Translations under genes and position numbers: made by a program
Notes under the pieces: model-generated
Database searches by the model: none
Seen by the model: the letters and a program-made list of their open reading frames with translations, nothing else
Told to the model about the DNA's origin: nothing
In this document: positions 1 to 4,878 of the stretch, piece by piece
Position numbering within the stretch: the first letter of the stretch is position 1
Layout: the number at the start of each line of letters is the position of its first letter
Assembly: GCA_009692395.1 (NCBI GenBank)
Contig: SHZG01000142.1
Location: forward strand, 1-6,381
From: Methylococcales bacterium
GTDB lineage: Bacteria > Pseudomonadota > Gammaproteobacteria > Methylococcales > Methylomonadaceae
DNA: 6,381 nt
Direction: 5' to 3'

Positions 1-118
1 CCTTGTACAACCTCGCAACACGTCTCGTGTCGCCCAAGCACAGACCCCCAGTTCCTGTTGTATCCAGTTCATTGCTATCATCGGTTTGTTAGTTCAAATT
101 ATCTTACTGTACCGCATT
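1..118. repeat. Terminal direct repeat, left copy (circle junction)
   Basis: Bases 1-118 are identical to 6264-6381, the very ends of the window. Exact identity confined to both ends is what an assembler leaves when it closes a circular molecule, so the replicon is inferred to be 6263 bp with one copy of this stretch. Read on the minus strand, the repeat holds the start of an IS4-type transposase fragment and its 5' leader. A caveat is that mobile-element ends are often multi-copy, so a repeat-induced false closure is possible. Confidence 0.9.
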
Positions 119-422
119 GTGGGAAGTTGTGGGTAATCGTGTGGATATAGGTGACATTGGCGTTTTTACAGGAATATCAAAAGTAGATGCTTGGTACATT
201 GCCTACGCTATTGAGTTACAAATACCTGTTGTCACTGACGATCAGGATATGACTAAACTAGCAAAAACATTTGATGTAAAAGTCATGCCTACGTTGGGCT
301 TACTGAAAATCATGCTGGACGCTGGACATACAGACATGAAAACAATTAATAGCTTAGTAGAATACTTGAGAATCTTTGATAAACCTGCGAATTTAGATAG
401 CGATTACAAAAAGTATTTTTAA
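117..422 (+). pseudogene. 3' fragment of a PIN-domain-like nuclease/toxin gene
   Basis: The 101-residue frame opens only at a TTG and is blocked by TAG at 90-92. It resembles the C-terminal part of a PIN-domain protein, the metal-dependent RNase fold of VapC-type toxins. The features seen are an acidic helix start (VDAWYIAYA, Asp24), a short strand ending in clustered acids (VVTDDQDM, Asp41/42/44), then a strand and helix (KVMPTLGLLKIMLDAG) typical of the end of such domains. The N-terminal strand that normally carries the first catalytic aspartate is absent. Upstream, the sequence changes to an IS4-type insertion-sequence end on the other strand, so the gene was probably cut by that element and is non-functional. 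No antitoxin gene is present beside it. The family call rests on motif resemblance only; the truncation call is firmer. Confidence 0.5.
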
Positions 423-488
423 AGAAAACATTATAAAATATATGTCTTTAGGTGAAAACTAGCGGCAAGGGTTATCGTAAGGAAAAAC

Positions 489-590
489 ATGATATATAAG
501 GGTTTTGAACTTCATAAGACGCTATTGGATACAAAACTTCCTCACAGAAATCTTCGCCTAACTTTTACAATAAAAACTATGTTACATTAA
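489..590 (+). CDS. Possible 33-residue small protein, unknown function
   Basis: An ATG at 489 is preceded by a clear TAAGGA ribosome site at 478-483, five bases upstream, and the frame runs 33 codons to TAA at 588-590. The product starts MIYKGFELHKTLLDTK and is basic, with several His, Lys and Arg residues. It has no membrane segment and no motif I recognise. It lies 66 bp after the PIN-like fragment on the same strand. It could be a real microprotein, the 5' remnant of a longer gene, or chance. The good ribosome site is the only positive evidence. Confidence 0.3.
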   Translation: MIYKGFELHKTLLDTKLPHRNLRLTFTIKTMLH

Positions 591-629
591 GCACAGTAAT
601 ATAAACCTATCAAAACGATAGACAACAAA

Positions 630-674
630 AAGCCGTGACATCCTCCCCGACCAAAGTTGAGATGTTCACGGCTT
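630..674 (-). terminator. Hairpin with minus-strand U-tract; possible IS200/IS605 end
   Basis: AAGCCGTGACATC (630-642) pairs with GATGTTCACGGCTT (661-674), a 13-bp stem with one bulged T and an 18-base loop. On the minus strand the stem is followed by TTTTTGTTG, so it would work as an intrinsic terminator in that direction, though no minus-strand gene lies ahead of it. The wording of the arm and loop (GACATCCTCCCCGACC) is like the sequence often found at the right end of IS200/IS605-type tnpB elements. It may therefore be the footprint of a lost element. The hairpin itself is certain; the origin is a guess from memory of such ends. Confidence 0.5.
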
Positions 675-692
675 CCCCAAAATCGCTGTTAA

Positions 693-804
693 GCGGCTTT
701 GATGGTTTAAAGTTTAATTTACTTGTGGCAGTTAATCAATCAATTAAATACGCAATTAATTAATTAAATACGCACATTAAATTAAAACACCATCAAAAAA
801 CCGC
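693..804. repeat. Long-range inverted repeat enclosing the AT-rich repeats
   Basis: GCGG-C-TTTGATGGT at 693-706 is complementary to ACCATCAAA-AAA-CCGC at 789-804, giving nine plus four paired bases separated by a small asymmetric bulge. The 82 bp between the arms contain the two iteron-like repeats. Such symmetry can form a cruciform, present a single-stranded loop, or be two half-sites for one DNA-binding protein. Which of these applies cannot be decided from sequence. Confidence 0.45.
734..774 (+). repeat. Two iteron-like tandem repeats, 20-bp period (candidate oriV)
   Basis: Positions 734-754 and 754-774 match at 19 of 21 bases, and their last 13 bases (AATTAAATACGCA) are identical at 742-754 and 762-774. 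The spacing is exactly 20 bp, near two helical turns, so a protein would meet both on the same DNA face. A degraded third unit may start at about 776 (ATTAAATTAAAAC). The unit is almost pure A/T followed by ACGCA, which suits both melting and specific binding. It lies 59 bp upstream of the helix-turn-helix gene and about 370 bp upstream of the replication gene, as iterons or operators of small plasmids often do. Confidence 0.55.
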
Positions 805-821
805 GTACAGCCTAGCATTAT

Positions 822-832
822 GAGGCTTTACC
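822..832 (+). promoter_or_regulatory. Ribosome binding site of the HTH gene
   Basis: GAGG at 822-825 lies seven bases before the ATG at 833, a normal Shine-Dalgarno spacing. It supports this ATG as the start. Confidence 0.65.
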
Positions 833-1018
833 ATGACCACAAAAAACACTACTGTACTACGCACCAAAGACATAGCCACAGCGTTAAGCGTATCAAAACC
901 GACGGCGTGTAGACTGCTACACAGCGGCAAAATAAAAAAAATTCAAATATCGCAGAAATGTATCGGGGCTTTTCAATCCGATATTGACGCGTACCTGTCA
1001 CAAAACCGACACGCATAA
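833..1018 (+). CDS. Small helix-turn-helix DNA-binding protein, excisionase/AlpA-like
   Basis: This 61-residue protein is nearly all one winged-helix-like domain. Residues 9-15 (LRTKDIA) open the first helix. The helix-turn-helix covers about residues 13-34, with ALSVSKPTACRLLHSGKI matching the pattern of MerR/excisionase and AlpA-type proteins, in which a '(V/G)S(x)xTxxRLLxxGxI' helix is followed by a short basic wing (KKIQISQK). A closing helix, SDIDAYLSQ, occupies 49-57. Such proteins bind short DNA sites as repressors, activators or recombination factors. It sits between the AT-rich repeats and the replication gene, so it probably binds one of the inverted or direct repeats and controls rep expression or assists initiation. 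The start is supported by GAGG seven bases upstream. Its stop overlaps the A-run that opens the downstream hairpin. The DNA-binding fold is fairly sure; the copy-control role is inferred from position. Confidence 0.8.
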   Translation: MTTKNTTVLRTKDIATALSVSKPTACRLLHSGKIKKIQISQKCIGAFQSDIDAYLSQNRHA

Positions 1019-1088
1019 AAAAACCACGAACCTATAAAATATAGTCGTGGTTTCTGTCTTCAAAATCCAAAATGTACGGGCAGTACAG
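1014..1088 (-). ncRNA. Candidate counter-transcribed (antisense) RNA in the rep leader
   Basis: On the minus strand a perfect TATAAT (1095-1100) predicts transcription starting near 1088. The first 16 nt contain a small stem-loop, TGTAC/GTACA with a five-base loop (1073-1087). A short single-stranded link follows (about 1054-1072), then a strong hairpin (1021-1053) running directly into seven T's (1023-1017). The result would be a stable RNA of about 74 nt, fully complementary to the untranslated leader of the replication gene. Two stem-loops, the second a terminator, is the classic form of plasmid copy-number antisense RNAs. Pairing would block the rep mRNA, by attenuation or by occluding the Shine-Dalgarno site at 1136-1140. 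Not proven; it rests on promoter, structure and location agreeing. Confidence 0.45.
1017..1053 (-). terminator. Strong hairpin terminator between HTH gene and rep
   Basis: AAACCACGA (1021-1029) pairs with TCGTGGTTT (1045-1053). Inside, CTATA (1032-1036) pairs with TATAG (1040-1044), with only two bulged bases and a three-base loop. On the minus strand it runs into seven consecutive T's, a textbook intrinsic terminator. On the plus strand the tail TTTCTGTCTT is weaker but could also end or attenuate transcription from the HTH gene toward rep. Confidence 0.7.
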
Positions 1089-1109
1089 GGCGTGATTATA
1101 CACGCTTTT
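1088..1109 (+). promoter_or_regulatory. Attenuator-like stem-loop in the rep leader
   Basis: GCGTG (1090-1094) and CACGC (1101-1105) form a GC-rich 5-bp stem with a six-base loop. TTTTA follows at 1106-1110. In the sense transcript this resembles a short attenuator. A further GATG/CATC stem lies at 1121-1132, just before the rep ribosome site. The stems are short, so function is uncertain. Confidence 0.35.
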
Positions 1110-1123
1110 ACGGGTTTTGAGAT
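1095..1123 (-). promoter_or_regulatory. Candidate promoter of the antisense RNA
   Basis: The complement of 1095-1100 reads TATAAT, a perfect -10. Exactly 17 bp further upstream on the minus strand is ATCTCA (1118-1123), which matches only three of six bases of TTGACA. The spacing is ideal and the -35 is weak. The -10 also forms the loop of the GCGTG/CACGC inverted repeat, so a protein bound there could control it. Confidence 0.45.
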
Positions 1124-1135
1124 GAAATCATCGGC

Positions 1136-1146
1136 AAGGACAGCTA
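1136..1146 (+). promoter_or_regulatory. Ribosome binding site of rep
   Basis: AAGGA at 1136-1140 is six bases before the ATG at 1147, which is strong Shine-Dalgarno evidence for this start. Confidence 0.75.
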
Positions 1147-4100
1147 ATGAATACTTTAAATTCTTTTGACATTATCAACCGCTGTTATGGCGAATTAACC
1201 GCCATTGCCGCCGATCACGGTATCGACTTTGGCAAGTTAATCGAGCGCATTAACTTTGATGGCATTCCGATAAAACGCGGTATTGAGCTAGATAAAACCT
1301 ATCGCGGCAAGGTGTTTACGGTAGCGAGTGAGTGGACAGCCCCCGATGGCAACCATTATCCACAAATAACCTTCAAAACATTCAAACAGGGCGGTTATCA
1401 GGAAACATGGAACGGTTACAAGGCGTATAAAGATTTAGCCGAAAATACCACTGTTCCCAAAACCTATCAGCCGAAAAAGCCTAGCCCTGTCTACCAAGAC
1501 AAAGCGGATAAAGAACGCTGCAATAAAATCAAACGGTTTAGCGCGTTTAAAGCCGTCTTTAATGAATTGCCTAAAGTCGCTGATACGGGGGATATTGGTG
1601 GCTATTTAAGCGATAAAGGCTTTAGTGTAGCGGATATTCCGACTAGCTTAGATTTACGCCGTGGCAGTCATCAACGTGGCTTATTTATCGCTTATCCGCT
1701 GCACAATAGCCAAGGGCAAACCGTGGGCTATCAGTTGCTTTATGACACGCCCTTTACTGACTACAGCGGCAAACCACGCAACAAAGACTTTATTTTTTAC
1801 CCTGACACTAAAAACGGTAGTCATGCGTGGTTAGGTACGCCTAGCCAACACTGCGAATTTATCGGTGAAGGTGAGGGCTTGGCAACGTGTTTAACGGCGT
1901 GGCTTGCGACAGGCAATCCTATTGCGGTGTACCTTGATGCGGATAACTTAGGCAAAGTACACGCTGAACTCAGTAAAACCTACACGAATTTATTACCGCT
2001 TGCGGATAATGACGTTAAAGCCGATGGCGGTAACGTGGGGTTATTCAGTGCTATCAAAGCGGCACTGGGCGGCGTGATTGCTTACCCCGTGCTAGACGGT
2101 CAAAAAGTCGATTTTGATGATCTAAGACTAATTAAGGGACTTGAAGAAGTAGCACGGCAAATAGCCGAAAATAGGCTAATCGTTCCCAGTAATTTACTGG
2201 ATTATTACAAGTTACTGGCAACCTACGCCCCTATTGAGCAACTGCCTAAAATCCTAGCAACCACGTGTTTTTTCGCCACAAAGAAAATTATCACGGTCAA
2301 CGATTTACGGATTCACGCCAAAGCCTTGTTTGCATTGCGTCCACGTCACACCTCAATAAAAGCGATTGTTAAACAGCTTAAGAAGTACCTTAAAAAGCAG
2401 ATTAATTTAATCAATCGGGAAAATTCGATTACTGACCTCAAGGGGGTTACTTGTCACGATATGACGGGTAAAGATAATACCGCCATTGCTAAAATTATCC
2501 TGTCATTGGATAAAGTCATTATTGTTGATAATCGCCCAATGGCAACAGGCAAAACTGAGTTAATGAAATTAATTGCCGATTATCATCTTAACCGTTTTGG
2601 CAACAAGGCAAGCTATAAGGACATTAAACAATTTCATTTTGATAACGGCGGCACGACTAAACAATGGGGCAAGATTCGTAAAAATCCTAAACTGTTTAAG
2701 GATTTACAGGATCAGGTTAATCAGCAACACATAACCGCTTACAGAGAAAGCCAAAAAACCGTTTATGTCTGCCACCGTGTCAGTTTAACCAGCTCAGCCA
2801 GTGAACGCTTACAGCTTGAATATTACGACGATGTATTACCCAATCAAGACACGCCATCATTAGCGGTATGCGTTAATTCCATACCTAAGTACAACATAAG
2901 CAAAACCGTTAAAGTGTTGTTCATTGATGAAATGAGACAGACGCTTGAGCATATCCGCAATGGGACAGTAACGAACCGCTTAGAAGTCTATAACGAGTTG
3001 ATAGCAGCAATACAAGCGGCTGATTTAGTGATTTGTGCGGATGCAGATTTTAACGACTCAACACTGGACTGGCTGAAAGATATTGCCAATAAACCACTAC
3101 ACGCCATCACGCAACAAGCCACCAAAACAGGTAAAAAATTGCTGGAATTGGGTAACAGTAACGCCGTGTTACTTCATGCCCAAGAATCGCTGAAAAAAGG
3201 GCTAAATGTCTGGATTGCCACTGACTCCATGCAGCAAGCGCGTAAAGCCGACAGTCTGTTAAACAGTCCTGATTTAATGGATAAGAACTCCGCTGAAGAA
3301 CTTATGGAAGAACTCCTAAACGGTAGCGGTATCAGTGAAGATAAGGTGTTACTGGTTCACAGTGAAAATAAAGGTGACGCGAAACAAGCGGCTTTTTTGG
3401 CTAATCCCAACCAAGAAAGTAAGAAATACCGACTGGTTATTCATACCCCTGTGATTAGTTCAGGGATTAGCGTAACCAATACCCATTTTGACCGCGTTTA
3501 TGCGATATTTTGCAATGTATTAGCCCCTAATGAGATGTTACAAACCATTGCACGGGTACGCACCGCAAAAGAAGTATTTGTGAGCTTTAAATCGAATCAT
3601 CCCAAAGACCGTTCCACCAACTTACAGGATTTAATTGACGGTGAAATGACTAAGCGCGGACGCTTTAACACCGATACAGCCACCTTAAAACTCAATAACT
3701 TTGATCGACAACGCTTAGATTACATTGCGACCAGAAACGCCGCCTTAAACGACTATAAGCGTTATTTTATAATTCTTGCCCAACTCAAAGGCTATGACTT
3801 TAAACAGCACGATTTAACGCCTTGGACAATAAAGGGCTTAGGCAAAGCGGCAAAAGAACAAAAAATTAACCAAATCTCTACTGCGTCAAACATTGATGCA
3901 ACCGAAGCGGCGGCTATTGACTCAAAATCGAGTCCTACGCAAGCAGAAACCGACAGCTTACACCGTTACAAAGTCACACAGTTGACTGGTAAAAGCGCGA
4001 GTACCGTTGATGAACTAGACATTGCCTTTTACATGGACAATGGCTTAGCAAAACTCAGCAATTTTGAATTAATCCACGCGGACGTAATGGCATTAAAAGA

Positions 4101-4500
4101 CAGCGACCAAGCAAACCATACCACCCGTAATAAGTTAAGCAGTAAAACTTCCAAACATTATCTATTTGAAGCAGTGATTAATGGGCTTAAGGGTAAGCGT
4201 ATCAACGCAAGCGGAGCGAGGGGTGTCTGCGAGTTCTTACAGGATCATCACAAAGAACTGACCAGTAACAATATGGGCAACTATGCGAGGGTGAGTAAGT
4301 ATCCAGTAAAACAGCTCAACGACTTCTTAAAGAAAATCGGTTATGAGTTGATTGTCGATACGAACTCAAAAAATACAGAGCAATGGTTTAGGGTTCAAGA
4401 CAATCCTTTGATTAAGTTTTATGCTGAAAATAGGGCGGCAATAAAACGGCAAAAAGATGAAATTGATAAAATGCAGAAACTTAGTAATGACGCGGCTTAG
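1147..4500 (+). CDS. Plasmid replication protein: Toprim primase-like plus P-loop helicase (CyRepA1-like)
   Basis: This 1117-residue protein is the only candidate initiator and fills over half the circle. Residues 1-130 form an N-terminal part rich in aromatic and charged residues, as seen ahead of plasmid and phage primases. A Toprim-like domain lies at about 236-325, with the glutamate motif FIGEGEGLATC (238-248) and the acidic motif LADNDVKADGGNVG (285-298), the signature of P4-type and DUF3854 primases. A helicase part follows: Walker A RPMATGKTE (463-471), motif Ia-like CHRVSLTSSASERL (542-555), DEAD-like VLFIDE (590-595), ADADFND (631-637), IATDSMQQA (690-698), motif V-like HTPVISSGISV (766-776) and motif VI-like QTIARVR (799-805). 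This order matches the CyRepA1 family of replication proteins. The basic C-terminus (about 960-1117) probably binds DNA. Inferred role: origin melting, unwinding and primer synthesis. The start is supported by AAGGA six bases upstream. Confidence 0.85.
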   Translation: MNTLNSFDIINRCYGELTAIAADHGIDFGKLIERINFDGIPIKRGIELDKTYRGKVFTVASEWTAPDGNHYPQITFKTFKQGGYQETWNGYKAYKDLAENTTVPKTYQPKKPSPVYQDKADKERCNKIKRFSAFKAVFNELPKVADTGDIGGYLSDKGFSVADIPTSLDLRRGSHQRGLFIAYPLHNSQGQTVGYQLLYDTPFTDYSGKPRNKDFIFYPDTKNGSHAWLGTPSQHCEFIGEGEGLATCLTAWLATGNPIAVYLDADNLGKVHAELSKTYTNLLPLADNDVKADGGNVGLFSAIKAALGGVIAYPVLDGQKVDFDDLRLIKGLEEVARQIAENRLIVPSNLLDYYKLLATYAPIEQLPKILATTCFFATKKIITVNDLRIHAKALFALRPRHTSIKAIVKQLKKYLKKQINLINRENSITDLKGVTCHDMTGKDNTAIAKIILSLDKVIIVDNRPMATGKTELMKLIADYHLNRFGNKASYKDIKQFHFDNGGTTKQWGKIRKNPKLFKDLQDQVNQQHITAYRESQKTVYVCHRVSLTSSASERLQLEYYDDVLPNQDTPSLAVCVNSIPKYNISKTVKVLFIDEMRQTLEHIRNGTVTNRLEVYNELIAAIQAADLVICADADFNDSTLDWLKDIANKPLHAITQQATKTGKKLLELGNSNAVLLHAQESLKKGLNVWIATDSMQQARKADSLLNSPDLMDKNSAEELMEELLNGSGISEDKVLLVHSENKGDAKQAAFLANPNQESKKYRLVIHTPVISSGISVTNTHFDRVYAIFCNVLAPNEMLQTIARVRTAKEVFVSFKSNHPKDRSTNLQDLIDGEMTKRGRFNTDTATLKLNNFDRQRLDYIATRNAALNDYKRYFIILAQLKGYDFKQHDLTPWTIKGLGKAAKEQKINQISTASNIDATEAAAIDSKSSPTQAETDSLHRYKVTQLTGKSASTVDELDIAFYMDNGLAKLSNFELIHADVMALKDSDQANHTTRNKLSSKTSKHYLFEAVINGLKGKRINASGARGVCEFLQDHHKELTSNNMGNYARVSKYPVKQLNDFLKKIGYELIVDTNSKNTEQWFRVQDNPLIKFYAENRAAIKRQKDEIDKMQKLSNDAA
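1356..1364 (+). promoter_or_regulatory. Perfect DnaA-box match inside rep
   Basis: TTATCCACA is a perfect match to the strict DnaA box, lying in codons 70-73 of rep (His-Tyr-Pro-Gln). A 9-base perfect match is not expected often in 6 kb, but it may be chance codon usage. It is about 580 bp from the AT-rich repeats. Confidence 0.3.
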
Positions 4501-4502
4501 CA

Positions 4503-4551
4503 TTGGGGAGATGCGATATTCTGTCTTAATAAAAACGTTTCATCTCCCCAA
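4503..4551 (+). terminator. Perfect 11-bp inverted repeat just after rep
   Basis: TTGGGGAGATG (4503-4513) and CATCTCCCCAA (4541-4551) are perfectly complementary, with a 27-base loop, starting two bases after the rep stop. It may form the 3' hairpin of the rep mRNA. Neither strand has a T-run after it, so it is not a standard intrinsic terminator. Since the following stub starts 20 bp later, it could instead be an operator for that lost gene. Confidence 0.5.
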
Positions 4552-4571
4552 ACAAAACAACAGGTAAAAAC

Positions 4572-4622
4572 ATGACAACAAAGACTAAATCAAAAAGGCT
4601 AAGCGTAAGGATTCGTTCGTAA
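4572..4622 (+). pseudogene. 16-codon 5' stub of a MobC/ribbon-helix-helix-like gene
   Basis: ATG at 4572 opens MTTKTKSKRLSVRIRS and then meets TAA at 4620-4622. The basic lead followed by RLSVRI is the usual start of ribbon-helix-helix proteins, including MobC-type mobilization accessory proteins, where this strand contacts DNA and is followed by two helices. Those helices are missing. After the stub there is no continuing frame, and the next recognisable sequence is Tn3-family transposase on the other strand. I infer that a mobilization or partition-type gene was cut here and its 3' part lost. A weak AGG at 4562-4564 precedes the start. Sixteen residues are too few to be certain. Confidence 0.4.
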
Positions 4623-4878
4623 TTTGCTATTAGTGAGCTGTAGCCCTTGATACGTCTATCTTGTAGGATTTGCACCTCTTAGAAATGAGTGAGTTTTCTT
4701 TGAAACCCTTGTCACGCCTACGTTTTGTCATTTTTATAATTCAAGTACGCAATGTGGTAAATCTGTCCCAATTGGGTGCAATTAACTAAACGACAGTAAA
4801 GTCTCACGAGATTTTAGACAACCCCTTATCCCAGTAGAGTTCAAGGCAGATAAGGACTTCCCAAAACTAGTCGCTTTT
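4623..4878. other. Intergenic stretch; possible Tn3 end
   Basis: No supported gene lies here. A perfect palindrome CCCAATTGGG is at 4767-4776. From 4774, GGGTGCAATTAAC... with CTCACG at 4804-4809 loosely resembles a Tn3-family 38-bp terminal repeat in outer G-run and inner CTCACG placing. It lies about 105 bp beyond the transposase stop, where such an end is expected, but it lacks the GGGG start and TAAG finish, so it is weak. A 7-bp inverted repeat CCTTATC/GATAAGG (4824-4830/4849-4855) lies between it and the transposase stop. A TATAAT at 4735-4740 on the plus strand has no properly spaced -35. Confidence 0.35.

Larger units (their letters stand above)
423..832. other. Non-coding stretch with candidate origin
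   Basis: Apart from the doubtful 33-codon ORF there is no gene in this 410-bp region. It is AT-rich and crowded with symmetry. A 5-bp inverted repeat CTATC/GATAG lies at 607-611/617-621, a long hairpin at 630-674, and a CGCT/AGCG stem with a GTTA loop at 684-695. Two tandem AT-rich repeats occupy 734-774, and a long-range inverted repeat encloses them. Its position directly upstream of the regulator and replication gene makes it the best candidate for the plasmid origin. No convincing -35/-10 pair was found on the plus strand. Confidence 0.5.

Noticed and set aside
734..774. CRISPR array
   Set aside because: The repeats are contiguous AT-rich 20-mers with no spacers and no cas gene.
4630..4731. 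33-codon minus-strand ORF starting MTKRRRDKGFKENS
   Set aside because: It is basic and superficially like a DNA-binding start, but has no ribosome site and no recognisable domain.
4709..4740. Plus-strand promoter TTGTCA...TATAAT
   Set aside because: The spacer is 20 bp, outside the usual range, and no gene follows on that strand.
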